A stretch of 54,916 bases of DNA from Aquibium sp. A9E412 (lineage in GTDB: Bacteria > Pseudomonadota > Alphaproteobacteria > Rhizobiales > Rhizobiaceae): positions 1 to 54,916 of the forward strand of contig NZ_JAOAOP010000023.1 in NCBI RefSeq assembly GCF_030398335.1, in the 5' to 3' direction. A program made the translations under genes and the position numbers. The first letter of the stretch is position 1, and each line of letters opens with the position of its first letter. Of the stretch, positions 44,078 to 53,343 are shown piece after piece. The notes below the pieces were generated by a model. It was not told the DNA's origin. It ran no database searches and saw only the letters and a list, made by a program, of their open reading frames with translations.

Positions 44078-45058
44078 TCAGGCGAAGTCGGCGGGATCGA
44101 ACAGATAGCGCTTGGAGCAGAACTCGCAGCTCACCTCGATCTCGCCGTCGCGCGTGCTCTCGGCGATCTCCTCGGCGGAAAAGCCCTCGAGGATGGTGCG
44201 GATCTTCTCGCGCGAGCACGAGCAGCGGTCGACCACGCCGTGGCCCTCGAAGACGCGCACGCCGTGCTCGTGGAACAGCCGGTAGAGCAGCCGCTCGGTG
44301 CCGACCGTGGGATCGACGAGCTCGGCCGGCTCGACGGTCGCCATCAGCGCCAGCACCTCCTGCCAGGCGTCGTCGACCTGCGGCCCGCCGGCCTCCTCGC
44401 CGCCGTCGCCGCCCGGCAGGTCGGGCATGCGCTGGCGCTCCTCCGATTCGGGCAGGAACTGCACCAGCAGGCCGCCCGCCCGCCAGGCCGAGCCGGCGCC
44501 GTCGCGGCCGGGCGTGACGAGCCGCGCCACGCCGAGGCGCACCTCGGTGGGAATCTGCTCCGACTGGCGGAAGTAGACGCGCGCCACGTCCTCGAGCGAG
44601 GTGCCGTCGAGCTCGACGATGCCCTGGTAGCGGCGCATGTGCACGCCCTGGTCGATGGTCAGCGCCAGGACGCCCTTGCCGAGCAGATCCTCCGGCCCGG
44701 CGCGGCCGGCGGCCACCGCCTCCTCGAGCCGCGCGGCATCGTAGCGGGCATAGCCGCGCAGCCCGTCGGGCGTGGCGAAGTCGGCGACCAGCATGTCGAC
44801 CGGGCCGTCCGAGCGGGTCTGGACGATGAACTTGCCCTCGAACTTGAGCGAGCTGCCGAGCAGCACCGTCAGCACCATCGCCTCGGCGAGCAGGCGCGCC
44901 ACCGGCTCGGGATAGGCGTGGCGCTCGAGGATGCGGTCGAGCTCGGCGCCGAGCTGCACGCTGCGGCCGCGGATGTCGAGGCCGCCCACCTCGAACGGCA
45001 CGACATGGTCGTCGCCGGCGAAGTCGAACTCGCCGAGTTTCGCTTGCGGTTTGCTCAC
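44078..45058 (-). CDS. hslO: redox-regulated chaperone Hsp33
   Basis: This 326-residue cytoplasmic holdase is activated by oxidation. The zinc-binding cysteines are in DRCSCSREK (CxC) and CEFCSKRY (CxxC) near the C-terminus. The N-terminal domain shows PVARLLAEAMVLTVLLGSSL and FIVQTRSDGPVDMLVADF. The protein is about 30 residues longer than E. coli Hsp33, with an acidic Gly/Glu insert near 215-225. The start is GTG at 45058, four bases after the argF stop, so it is the last gene of the argD-argF operon. Confidence 0.94.
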   Translation of the reverse strand: MSKPQAKLGEFDFAGDDHVVPFEVGGLDIRGRSVQLGAELDRILERHAYPEPVARLLAEAMVLTVLLGSSLKFEGKFIVQTRSDGPVDMLVADFATPDGLRGYARYDAARLEEAVAAGRAGPEDLLGKGVLALTIDQGVHMRRYQGIVELDGTSLEDVARVYFRQSEQIPTEVRLGVARLVTPGRDGAGSAWRAGGLLVQFLPESEERQRMPDLPGGDGGEEAGGPQVDDAWQEVLALMATVEPAELVDPTVGTERLLYRLFHEHGVRVFEGHGVVDRCSCSREKIRTILEGFSAEEIAESTRDGEIEVSCEFCSKRYLFDPADFA

Positions 45059-45062
45059 CGGA

Positions 45063-45983
45063 TCAGGCTCCCGACAGGCACCAGGCCAGCACCGCCTTCT
45101 GGGCGTGCAGACGGTTCTCCGCCTCGTCGAACACCACCGAGTTCGGCCCGTCGATGACCGCGTCGGTGACCTCCTCGCCGCGATGCGCCGGCAGGCAGTG
45201 CATGAACAGCGCGTCCGGCGCGGCCCCGGCCATCAGCTCGGCGTTGACCTGGTAGGGCATGAACACGTTGTGGCCGCGCGCGCGGTGCTCCTGGCCCATC
45301 GACACCCAGGTGTCGGTCATCACGCAGTCGGCACCGGCGACCGCCTCCTGCGGCGAGCGGGTCAGCGTCACGCGGCCGCCATTGGCGCGCGCCCAGTCGA
45401 CGTAGCGCGCGTTCGGCTCGCTGCCTTCGGGCACCGCGACGTTGAGGCGGAAGCCGAAGCGCGCCGAGGCCTCGATCAGCGAGTGCAGCACGTTGTTGCC
45501 GTCGCCCGACCAGGCGAACAGCCGGTCGGCGACGGCGCCGCGATGCTCCTCGAAGGTCATCACGTCGGCCATGATCTGGCAGGGATGGGTGTCGTCGGTC
45601 AGCCCGTTGATGACCGGCACGGTGGCGTTCTGCGCCAGCTCGACGAGCCGCGCGTGCTCGGTGGTGCGGATCATGATGATGTCGACATAGCGCGACAGGA
45701 CGCGCGCGGTGTCGGCGATCGTCTCGCTGCGGCCGAGCTGCATCTCGGTGCCGGTCAGCATCAGCGTCTCGCCGCCGAGCTGGCGCATCGCGACGTCGAA
45801 GGAGACCCGCGTGCGCGTCGACGGCTTGTCGAAGATCATCGCCAGCACCTTGCCGGCGAACGGCTTGTCCGCGCCGACCTCGGCGCGCCGCGCCTTGCGC
45901 TGCCGCGCGTCGTCGAGCATGCCGCGCAGCACGTCGCCGGACAGGGCGGAAAGGTCGAGGAAGTGCCGGGGGGCCGATGTCAT
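45063..45983 (-). CDS. argF: ornithine carbamoyltransferase
   Basis: This 306-residue enzyme makes citrulline from ornithine and carbamoyl phosphate in arginine synthesis. It has the carbamoyl phosphate motif [44 protein letters not shown]-like sequence, DTWVSMGQ, and the ornithine-site [15 protein letters not shown] at 45983 is 19 bases after argD. Confidence 0.96.
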   Translation of the reverse strand: MTSAPRHFLDLSALSGDVLRGMLDDARQRKARRAEVGADKPFAGKVLAMIFDKPSTRTRVSFDVAMRQLGGETLMLTGTEMQLGRSETIADTARVLSRYVDIIMIRTTEHARLVELAQNATVPVINGLTDDTHPCQIMADVMTFEEHRGAVADRLFAWSGDGNNVLHSLIEASARFGFRLNVAVPEGSEPNARYVDWARANGGRVTLTRSPQEAVAGADCVMTDTWVSMGQEHRARGHNVFMPYQVNAELMAGAAPDALFMHCLPAHRGEEVTDAVIDGPNSVVFDEAENRLHAQKAVLAWCLSGA

Positions 45984-46002
45984 GCCGGGTCTCCGGTGGA
46001 TG

Positions 46003-47199
46003 TCAGCGCGCCGCGGCGCCGGCGCCGAGCGACAGGTCTTGCGCGGCGGCGCGGATGCGCTCGAGCGCCAGGCGGATCTCGTCCTCGCTGACCGTCAGCG
46101 GCGGCAGCAGCCGCAGGACGTTGTCGCCGGCCGGCACCGAGAGCAGCTTCTCCTCGCGCAGCGCCTGCTGCAGCATGGCGTTGGGCACCTTGCACCTGAG
46201 CCCGATCATCAGGCCCTCGCCGCGGATGCCCTCGATCACGTCGGGGAAGTCGTCGGCGATCGCCGCCAGGCCCTGCTTGAGCAGCAGGCCCTTGTGCGCC
46301 ACCTGGTCGAGGAAGCCCTCCTCGAGCACGACGTCGAGCACGGCGTTGCCGACCGCCATGGCGAGCGGGTTGCCGCCGAAGGTAGTGCCGTGCACGCCGG
46401 CCGTCATGCCGGCGGCCGCCTCCTCGGTGGCCAGGCACGCGCCGACCGGGAAGCCGCCGCCCAGCGCCTTGGCGACCGCCGCGATGTCGGGCGTCACCTC
46501 GGTCCACTGATGGGCGAAGAAGCGGCCGGTGCGACCGAGCCCGCACTGCACCTCGTCGAAGATCAGCAGCAGGTCGTGCTCGTCGCACAGCGCGCGCAGG
46601 CGCTTCAAGGTGGCGTGCGAGAAGCCGCGCACGCCGCCCTCGCCCTGGATCGGCTCGAGCAGGATGGCCGCGGTCTCCGGCGTGATGGCGCGCTCGGCGG
46701 CGGCCGCGTCGTCGAAGGCCACCTGGTCGAAGCCGTCGACCTTGGGGCCGAAGCCCTCGATGTACTTCTTCTGGCCGCCGGCGGCGATGGTCGCCAGGGT
46801 GCGGCCGTGGAAGGCGCCCTCGAAGGTGATGATGCGGTAGCGCTCGGGCCGGCCGTTCACATGGTGGTAGCGCCGCGCGGTCTTGATCCCCGCCTCCAGC
46901 GCCTCGGCACCGGAATTGGCGAAGAACACGCGGTCGGCAAACGACACCTGCGCGAGACGCTCGCCGAGCCGCTTCTGGCCGGGAATCTCGTACAGGTTGG
47001 AGATGTGCCACAGCTTGCCGGCCTGCTCGGTGAGCGCGGCGACGAGATGCGGATGGCCGTGGCCGAGCGCGTTGACGGCGATGCCGCCGGCGAAGTCGAG
47101 ATAGCGCACCTCGTCGGCCGTGACGAGCCAGGACCCCTCGCCCCGCTCGAAGGCCAGGGGCATGCGCGCATAGGTATCGAAAAGCGCCGAACCGCTCAT
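46003..47199 (-). CDS. argD: acetylornithine aminotransferase
   Basis: This 398-residue class III PLP aminotransferase acts in arginine (and possibly lysine) synthesis. It has [79 protein letters not shown] and the PLP lysine in [16 protein letters not shown] is at 47199. It is the first gene of argD-argF-hslO and is preceded by a promoter whose transcript meets an intrinsic terminator about 90 bases before the start codon. Confidence 0.95.
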   Translation of the reverse strand: MSGSALFDTYARMPLAFERGEGSWLVTADEVRYLDFAGGIAVNALGHGHPHLVAALTEQAGKLWHISNLYEIPGQKRLGERLAQVSFADRVFFANSGAEALEAGIKTARRYHHVNGRPERYRIITFEGAFHGRTLATIAAGGQKKYIEGFGPKVDGFDQVAFDDAAAAERAITPETAAILLEPIQGEGGVRGFSHATLKRLRALCDEHDLLLIFDEVQCGLGRTGRFFAHQWTEVTPDIAAVAKALGGGFPVGACLATEEAAAGMTAGVHGTTFGGNPLAMAVGNAVLDVVLEEGFLDQVAHKGLLLKQGLAAIADDFPDVIEGIRGEGLMIGLRCKVPNAMLQQALREEKLLSVPAGDNVLRLLPPLTVSEDEIRLALERIRAAAQDLSLGAGAAAR

Positions 47200-47287
47200 A
47201 GCACCTGTCTCCCGAAGCGGCCGCCGGCGCGGGCGCCGCGGCCTGCCGCGCGGCCCGCGAAAGGCACGCATGGAGGACGATCAAACC

Positions 47288-47310
47288 AAAAAGCCGCCCG
47301 ATTGGGCGGC
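47288..47310 (-). terminator. intrinsic terminator in the argD leader
   Basis: On the minus strand GCCGCCC (47304-47310), loop AATC, and GGGCGGC (47293-47299) form a 7-pair stem followed by TTTTT. It lies only about 4 bases after the predicted transcription start and before argD, so it is either an attenuator or the end of a tiny separate RNA. Confidence 0.7.
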
Positions 47311-47320
47311 GCTGCGACCC

Positions 47321-47349
47321 TATATCACGGCTTTGCGCCACAAAGTCAA
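47321..47349 (-). promoter_or_regulatory. argD promoter
   Basis: On the minus strand TTGACT (47344-47349) and GATATA (47321-47326) are separated by exactly 17 bases, a strong sigma-70-type promoter. The predicted start is near 47314. There is no other leftward gene upstream for it to serve. Confidence 0.7.
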
Positions 47350-47426
47350 CGCAACGCCGCGGCAGGAGGGCTTTCCGTCGCCTTCGTGACGGTGCGGCGC
47401 CCAAGTTGGGGAAAACCGGCAAAAGA

Positions 47427-47576
47427 GATTCGGGGGGCCATGCGGACTCTTGTCATGGAGTCAACCGATACGGTAGCTTGCGGGCTGAAATTGCAGATTT
47501 CGTGCGGCGGACCAATCATTCGCGTAGATGTGGTGTCCCACCTGGCCGGTGCCGGGACGGGAAGCGATTCCGATTC
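47427..47576. promoter_or_regulatory. cluster of five GANTC (CcrM) sites before gcrA
   Basis: GANTC occurs at 47427-47431 (GATTC), 47445-47449 (GACTC), 47458-47462 (GAGTC), 47566-47570 (GATTC) and 47572-47576 (GATTC). In alphaproteobacteria these are methylated by CcrM and read by GcrA at cell-cycle promoters. The 405-base gap 47200-47604 thus holds the argD promoter and terminator on the left and this methylation-rich gcrA control region on the right. Confidence 0.65.
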
Positions 47577-47604
47577 CGCACGCCAGACGAGGAGCGTTTT
47601 GGCG

Positions 47605-48123
47605 ATGAACTGGACCGATGAACGCGTCGAGACCCTGAAGAAGCTGTGGGCCGAGGGCCTGAGCGCCAGCCAGATCGCGGCGCAGCTCGGCGGCGTCAGC
47701 CGCAACGCGGTGATCGGCAAGGTGCACCGCCTCAAGCTGTCGGGCCGCGGCCGCGCCGGCGGCGCGCAGGCGCGGCAGAAGAAGCCGGTGGCGGCGACCG
47801 CCGCGCCGAAGCCGTCGCGCGGCGGCGGTGGCGGCGGGCGGATGACCACGACGACCGTCGGCGCCACGGCGCTGCAGGCGCAGTACGAGGCCGAGCCGGT
47901 GGCGCGCCAGCAGCTCCGCCCGGTCGAGGACGTCGTCGTGCCGATCTCGCGCAAGCTCAAGCTGGTCGAGCTCGGCGAGCACACCTGCAAGTGGCCGAAC
48001 GGCGACCCGCTGATGGACGACTTCAGCTTCTGCGGCAACGAGTCGGGCGAAAGCAGCCCCTATTGCAGCTACCACGCGCGCATCGCCTACCAGCCGGCGA
48101 GCGAGCGGCGCCGCCAGCGCTGA
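47605..48123 (+). CDS. gcrA: cell-cycle regulator GcrA
   Basis: This 172-residue sigma-70-associated regulator works with CcrM methylation. The N-terminal helix-turn-helix is diagnostic: MNWTDERVETLKKLWAEGLS, then GGVSRNAVIGKVHRLKLSG. A basic and Gly-rich linker (about 50-85) precedes the C-terminal domain with LGEHTCKWPNGDP, FCGNESGESSPYCSYHARIA, whose cysteines are conserved. ATG is at 47605. Five GANTC sites lie within 180 bases upstream, fitting autoregulation. Confidence 0.95.
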   Translation: MNWTDERVETLKKLWAEGLSASQIAAQLGGVSRNAVIGKVHRLKLSGRGRAGGAQARQKKPVAATAAPKPSRGGGGGGRMTTTTVGATALQAQYEAEPVARQQLRPVEDVVVPISRKLKLVELGEHTCKWPNGDPLMDDFSFCGNESGESSPYCSYHARIAYQPASERRRQR

Positions 48124-48241
48124 GGCGCGACAAGCAGGCCGCGCAACGCGGCCACGCCGGCGCGCCGGCATCCCGTGCACTCCCGAGCAGGAAACGGCCC
48201 GGCCGCGGCAGTCGCGGCGCGGTGCCGCGCGTCGGGTCGGG

Positions 48242-48970
48242 CTATTCGCGCTCGGCCGGCAACCTCTCGACGACCACCGTGTGGGTGTCGTCCTCCTTGG
48301 GCCGCTCCGGCGGCATCTCCGCGCCGGTGGCGATGTGGTAGACCGTCTCGGCGATGTTGGTCGCGTGGTCGCCGATGCGCTCGATGTTCTTGGCGCAGAA
48401 CAGGAGATGCGTGCAGGCGGTGATGTTGCGCGGGTCCTCCATCATGTAGGTCAGCAGCTCGCGGAACAGCGAGGTGTACATCGCGTCGATCTGCTCGTCG
48501 CGGTCGCGCACGGCGGCCAGCTTGTCGGGCGACCGCCCGGCATAGGCGTCGAGCACCTCCTTGAGCTGCGTGGCGGCGAGATCGGCCAGCGCCTGCAGGC
48601 CGCGCAGCAGCCGCACCGGCTGGCGCGTCTGGCTGACGGCGGCGACGCGCTTGGCGATGTTCTTGGCCAGGTCGCCGACGCGCTCGAGGTCGGCCGAGAT
48701 GCGGATGGCGCCGACGATCTCGCGCAGGTCGCCGGCCATCGGCTGGCGCTTGGCGATGACGATGATCGTCTTGTCGTCGATCTCGCGCTGCGCGGCGTCG
48801 AGCACGGCGTCGTCGGCGACGACCTTGCGGGCGAGATCGGCATCCTCGCTGACCAGCGCCTGCACCGCCTGCTCGAGCATGCGCTCGGCATGGCCGCCCA
48901 TGGCGGCGATGCGGTTGGCGAGGAACTTCAGCTCCTCGTCGTAGGAGCGCATGATGTGCTGGCTTCGCAT
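48242..48970 (-). CDS. phoU: phosphate signalling protein PhoU
   Basis: This 242-residue helical-bundle protein links the phosphate transporter to PhoR. Two tandem PhoU repeats show IVIAKRQPMAGDLREIVGAI, ISADLERVGDLAKNIAKR, and in the second half AKNIERIGDHATNIAETVYH. ATG at 48970 is chosen over a GTG at 48979. It lies 86 bases downstream of phoR; the usual pstSCAB genes between them, and phoB after, are absent. Confidence 0.93.
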   Translation of the reverse strand: MRSQHIMRSYDEELKFLANRIAAMGGHAERMLEQAVQALVSEDADLARKVVADDAVLDAAQREIDDKTIIVIAKRQPMAGDLREIVGAIRISADLERVGDLAKNIAKRVAAVSQTRQPVRLLRGLQALADLAATQLKEVLDAYAGRSPDKLAAVRDRDEQIDAMYTSLFRELLTYMMEDPRNITACTHLLFCAKNIERIGDHATNIAETVYHIATGAEMPPERPKEDDTHTVVVERLPAERE

Positions 48971-49055
48971 GATTCCCACGCCCGACGTTTCGCGTGTCCG
49001 AGTGATACGCCAGACGGGTGACGAAAAAAAGAAAGGCCGTCGGCCGCAGGCGCGG

Positions 49056-50327
49056 TCAGGCGGCCGGCAGGTGAATGGTGAAGGCCGCGCCCGCGCCGAG
49101 CTCGGAGCGGATCGACAGCCGCCCGCCGTGGCGCGTGAGAATGTGCTTGACGATCGCCAGGCCGAGGCCGGTGCCCTTCTGCGCCCGGCTCGCCTCGACG
49201 TCGACGCGGTAGAAGCGCTCGGTCAGCCGCGGGATGTGCTCCTTCGGGATGCCGGGGCCGAAATCGGTGACGGTGACAGTCACCTCCGGCGGCTCGGTCG
49301 CCGCGTCGCGGGTGGCCGACACGACGATGCGGCCGCCGTCGCCGGCATATTTGCAGGCGTTCTCGACCAGGTTCTCCAGCACCTGGGTGAGCTCGTCGGC
49401 ATGGCCGGCGACCATCAGCGGCGCGTCCGGCAGACGGGTCTCGATGACCAGCCCGGAATCGGCGGCGAGACGGGCCAGCGATTCGCTCACCTGGCGGGCG
49501 AGCCGGGCGAGATCGACGCGCGAATCGGGATCGATGTAGGGCTTCACCTCGAGTCGCGACAGCGACAGCAGGTCGTCGATCAGCCGGGCCATGCGGGCGG
49601 TCTGCGCCTGCATGATCTGCAGGAAGCTGTCGCGCGCGGCGGCATCGTCGCGCGCCGGCCCGCGCAGCGTCTCGATGAAGCCGGCGATCGAGGCGAGCGG
49701 CGTGCGCAGCTCGTGGCTGGCATTGGCGATGAAGTCGGCGCGCATGCGGTCGATGCGGCGCGCCTCGCTCTGGTCCTCGAACATCAGCACGAACAGGCCG
49801 CTCGCCTCGCCGATCGGCCGCGCCGAGACGCGATAGAGGCGCTCGATCGGCACGCGCTCCATGTAGTCGGCGAGCGCCTGCGCCCGGCCCGCCTGCAGCA
49901 CGCCGTCGAGCAGCGCGTGCATCTCCGGCGTGCGGAAGCGCAGCGGCAGCGCGGTGCCGACCGGCAGGGCGCCGAAGGCGGCGACCGCCGGCGCGTTGGC
50001 GAACAGCAAGGTGCCGTCGCGGTCGAAGACGATCAGCGGGTCGGGCACGGCGGCCGCCAGGTGCCGCGCCGGCAGGCGCTCGAAGCCGCCCTCGCGGCGC
50101 TCCTCGCGCGGCCGGCGGCGCGGCACGTCCGGCGCCGGCGCGACGAGCGCCGCGACGGCAAGCACGGCCGCGAAGGCGAGCGCGGCGCGCAGGCCGCTGC
50201 CGCCGGCCCACAGGTCGAGCGCCAGGATGGCGAGCCCGGCGGCGGCCAGCGTGCGGCGTGCGGCGGCAAGCCGCGCGCGCACCGGGGCCAGTGGTTTCGC
50301 GCCGCCCGCCTCGCCGTTCATCGCCAT
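49056..50327 (-). CDS. phoR: PhoR-like sensor histidine kinase
   Basis: This 423-residue membrane kinase has two N-terminal hydrophobic segments (about 30-65), a PAS domain ([20 protein letters not shown]), HisKA with phosphoacceptor His in [19 protein letters not shown], and HATPase_c with [33 protein letters not shown] and [14 protein letters not shown]. The order and the downstream phoU support PhoR, which senses phosphate status and phosphorylates PhoB. It diverges from ppk2. Confidence 0.88.
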   Translation of the reverse strand: MAMNGEAGGAKPLAPVRARLAAARRTLAAAGLAILALDLWAGGSGLRAALAFAAVLAVAALVAPAPDVPRRRPREERREGGFERLPARHLAAAVPDPLIVFDRDGTLLFANAPAVAAFGALPVGTALPLRFRTPEMHALLDGVLQAGRAQALADYMERVPIERLYRVSARPIGEASGLFVLMFEDQSEARRIDRMRADFIANASHELRTPLASIAGFIETLRGPARDDAAARDSFLQIMQAQTARMARLIDDLLSLSRLEVKPYIDPDSRVDLARLARQVSESLARLAADSGLVIETRLPDAPLMVAGHADELTQVLENLVENACKYAGDGGRIVVSATRDAATEPPEVTVTVTDFGPGIPKEHIPRLTERFYRVDVEASRAQKGTGLGLAIVKHILTRHGGRLSIRSELGAGAAFTIHLPAA

Positions 50328-50407
50328 GTGCCCTCCGCCGCGCGCGGCGCCTCTGGACCGGGCGCCATCCAGCCAATAGCATCCCGCCCGCCAACAGGAT
50401 CGCCGCG

Positions 50408-51307
50408 ATGACCGAGACCGCCCCGACCGCCGAACGGCAGCTGACGAGGCCCGTTACCATAAGCGTCGGCGGTGTTGAACGCGTGTTCGACATCGAGGAG
50501 CCGAAGCTGCCCGAGTGGGTGACGGACGCCGCGCTGACCGACGGCGGCTACCCCTACGACGAGAAGATGCCGCGCAAGGCCTACGAGCAGCGTCTCGAGG
50601 CGCTGCAGATCGAGCTCGTCAAGCTGCAGTACTGGCTGCAGGCGAGCGGCGAGCGGGTAATGATCCTGTTCGAGGGGCGCGACGCGGCCGGCAAGGGCGG
50701 CACCATCGCGCGCATCCGCAAGTACATGAACCCGCGCAGCGCGCGCAACGTGGCGCTGTCGAAGCCGAGCGAGACGGAGCGCGGGCAGTGGTACTTCCAG
50801 CGCTACGTCGCGCACTTCCCCACCTCCGGCGAGTTCGTCACCTTCGACCGCTCCTGGTACAACCGCGGCGGCGTGGAGCCGGTGATGGGCTTCTGCACGC
50901 CGGCCGAGCACGCCCGCTTCCTCGAGGAGACGCCGGACTTCGAGCGCGCGATCTGCAACGACGGCATCCACTTCTTCAAGTTCTGGCTCAACATCGGCCA
51001 GGTGACCCAGCTCAAGCGCTTCCACGACCGGCGGCACGATCCGCTGAAGACGTGGAAGTTCTCGCCGATCGATGTCGCCGGCATGACGAAGTGGGACGAC
51101 TACACGCAAAAGCGCGACCTGATGATCGCCCGCACCCACACCGAGCACGCGCCGTGGACGGTGGTGCGCGCCAACGACAAGCGCCGCGCGCGGCTCGCGG
51201 CCATGCGGCGTATCCTGCTCACGCTGCCCTATGCCGGCCGCGACCTGGCGGCGATCGGCGAGGAGGACCCGCGCATCATCGGCTCCGGGCCGCGCGCGCT
51301 CGACTGA
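50408..51307 (+). CDS. ppk2: polyphosphate kinase 2
   Basis: This 299-residue PPK2-family kinase transfers phosphate between polyphosphate and nucleotides. It has the Walker A-like [20 protein letters not shown], the lid region with [17 protein letters not shown], and [13 protein letters not shown] followed by [11 protein letters not shown] single PPK2 domain with an N-terminal helical extension fits class I (ADP-preferring in some members). ATG is at 50408. It diverges from phoR, keeping the phosphate theme, and its 3' end overlaps the convergent glycosyltransferase by 32 bases. Confidence 0.93.
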   Translation: MTETAPTAERQLTRPVTISVGGVERVFDIEEPKLPEWVTDAALTDGGYPYDEKMPRKAYEQRLEALQIELVKLQYWLQASGERVMILFEGRDAAGKGGTIARIRKYMNPRSARNVALSKPSETERGQWYFQRYVAHFPTSGEFVTFDRSWYNRGGVEPVMGFCTPAEHARFLEETPDFERAICNDGIHFFKFWLNIGQVTQLKRFHDRRHDPLKTWKFSPIDVAGMTKWDDYTQKRDLMIARTHTEHAPWTVVRANDKRRARLAAMRRILLTLPYAGRDLAAIGEEDPRIIGSGPRALD

Positions 51308-53246
51308 GGCGGCGCGCCGCGCTCGAGCGCTTGTGCGGCGTCTTCTCCCAGAGATGCGGATGCCTGACGAGCTGCCACGCCGCGCGCCATGCGGCGAGCG
51401 ACATCAGCACCCAGTAGCCCGGCACCGCGACCGCCATCCGCCAGAAGCCGCGCCGCCGCGCCGGCTCGAGGGTCAGCCAGCCGAGCGCCAGAAAGGCGCC
51501 GTAGCCGCCCACCACGTTGACGACGTCGAGCACCATCAGCCCGGAATAGACGTCCGGCAGCGCATGGCCGAGGGCGAGCCGCAGCGCGACCGCCAGCGCG
51601 GTGACGACGAACAGCGGATGGACGAGCGCCGACACCACCATGCCGGCGAACAGGATCTGGCTGACGAGGAACGAGCCGGGACCGAGCTCGCGGGCAAGGC
51701 GCAGCGGCCGGCGCATGTGCACCAGCCAGGTCTGCAGCCAGCCCTTGAACCAGCGGGTGCGCTGCGGCAGCCACACGCCGATCGCGTCGGGCGCGTCCTC
51801 GTAGGTCGGGTAGCCGATGGTCGACACGCGATAGCCGAACCGCGCCAGACGCAGGCCGAGATCGGCATCCTCGGTGACGTTGTAGGGGTCCCAGGCGCCG
51901 GCCGCCTCAAGCGCGGTGCGGCGGAAATGGTTCGACGTGCCGCCGAGCGGCAGCACCAGGCCGCGGCGGGCGAGCCAGGGCAAGATGCCGCGGAACAGCG
52001 CCGCGTATTCGAGCGCGAACAGGGCGGCGAGCCGCGCCTCGCGCACGTTGGCGATGACCAGCGGCGCCTGCAGGCAGGCGAGGTCGGCGCCCTCGCTGCA
52101 GAAGCGCTGCCAGGCTTCCAGGAGCTGCAGCGGGTGCGGCCGGTCTTCCGCGTCGTAGAGCACGACGAGCGAGCCGCTGGTCATGGCGAGCGCGTACTGA
52201 AGCGCCTTCGGCTTGGTGCGCGGCAGGCCGGGCGGCACGCGGATCAGCTCGACATGCGGCCGCAGCGCATGCGCCTCGATGGCGGCGAGCGTGGCCGCGT
52301 CGTCGGCCTCGCAGACCAGCTTGATCTCCAGCTTGGCGCGCGGCCAGACCAGCTTGCCGAGCGCGACGAGCAGGTCGGGCACGATCTCGGCCTCGCGGTA
52401 GAGCGCCACCAGGACCGTGTAGACCGGCATCTCGGCCGGCGACAGCGGGCCGGCGAGCCGCGGCAGCGGCGGCGCGACGGCGCGCGAGACGGCGAGCCGC
52501 AGCCCGACGCAGGCGAAGAAGAACAGCGAGAACAGGCCGTGCAGCGCGAGCAGCGCGGCGACCGGTGCCAGCGCCAGCGCGACCGGCAGCGCCACCGCCG
52601 CCGCGCCGAAGGCGGCCGCCTGCCACGGCACGAGCACGAAGCGGGCGGACAGCTCCGGCCGGGTCTCGAACAGACGCTCGCGCGCCCGGCGCGTCAGCGG
52701 GCCGCGCACGCGCGCGGCGACCGCCCGGCGCAGGACCGCCGGCGGCGTGATGCAAAGACGCGCCGCGATGCCGGGAAAGCGGCGCAGATGCTCGCGCAGG
52801 GCGACGATGTCGACGGCCGTCGGCGCGAGCACGTGCACGGTGCCGCCGCCCGGCGCGAGCATCAGCGCCCGCTCGGCGCCGCGCGGCCGGCGCAGCGCGG
52901 CGAGCGCGTCGCGGTCGCGCATCACCAGGCGGGCCGGATCGATGTCTGCGCGAAAGGGCAGGCCGAGCTCCTCGGCGAGCGCGCGCAGCAGCACCGCCTC
53001 CGAGACCAGGCCGGAGGCGACGAGCTCCGCCTGGAAGGGCACGCGCGCGGCGGCCGCCCGCCGGGCGACGGTGCGCGCGGCCTCGGCCGGCACGCGCAGC
53101 CGGGCGAGCACCGGCCACCAGCCGGGCGGCACCGCCGGCGGCCGGCGCCCCGGCGCAACCGCCGGGCGGCGTTGCGTCTCCCGTGCCGGCAGGCCGGCCG
53201 GGAGTGCCGGTCCCCCGCCGGCTCGCTCGATGCCTCGCAGATCCAT
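51276..53246 (-). CDS. membrane glycosyltransferase, family 2, with GspE-N-like domain
   Basis: This 656-residue protein begins with a low-complexity stretch and a GspE-N-like domain (about 80-195: [20 protein letters not shown]). Two membrane helices follow (about 220-270), then a processive GT2 catalytic domain with [29 protein letters not shown] (DxD), [11 protein letters not shown] and the QxxRW motif in [12 protein letters not shown]. Four or so C-terminal membrane helices end it. It probably makes or exports a beta-linked polysaccharide; the sugar is unknown. ATG at 53246 is chosen. No polysaccharide partners are adjacent. Confidence 0.82.
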   Translation of the reverse strand: MDLRGIERAGGGPALPAGLPARETQRRPAVAPGRRPPAVPPGWWPVLARLRVPAEAARTVARRAAAARVPFQAELVASGLVSEAVLLRALAEELGLPFRADIDPARLVMRDRDALAALRRPRGAERALMLAPGGGTVHVLAPTAVDIVALREHLRRFPGIAARLCITPPAVLRRAVAARVRGPLTRRARERLFETRPELSARFVLVPWQAAAFGAAAVALPVALALAPVAALLALHGLFSLFFFACVGLRLAVSRAVAPPLPRLAGPLSPAEMPVYTVLVALYREAEIVPDLLVALGKLVWPRAKLEIKLVCEADDAATLAAIEAHALRPHVELIRVPPGLPRTKPKALQYALAMTSGSLVVLYDAEDRPHPLQLLEAWQRFCSEGADLACLQAPLVIANVREARLAALFALEYAALFRGILPWLARRGLVLPLGGTSNHFRRTALEAAGAWDPYNVTEDADLGLRLARFGYRVSTIGYPTYEDAPDAIGVWLPQRTRWFKGWLQTWLVHMRRPLRLARELGPGSFLVSQILFAGMVVSALVHPLFVVTALAVALRLALGHALPDVYSGLMVLDVVNVVGGYGAFLALGWLTLEPARRRGFWRMAVAVPGYWVLMSLAAWRAAWQLVRHPHLWEKTPHKRSSAARRLSRARAARSR

Positions 53247-53343
53247 CGGCGCGCACGCGGATCGCGCCGGCGGCCGGCCGCGGTCGCGTGCGACCGGCCG
53301 CCGATGCGGGCTCCGCGCCCCCTCCCCTTGCGCGGGCCCGCCG

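Noticed and set aside
47288-47310. Terminator of a leftward gene located to the right
   Set aside because: gcrA is transcribed rightward and no leftward gene lies between the hairpin and phoU, so the hairpin belongs to the argD leader.
45709-48123. An 804-codon rightward frame ending in GcrA
   Set aside because: Only the last 172 codons are GcrA; the rest is antisense to argF and argD. The GcrA family starts at MNWTDE.
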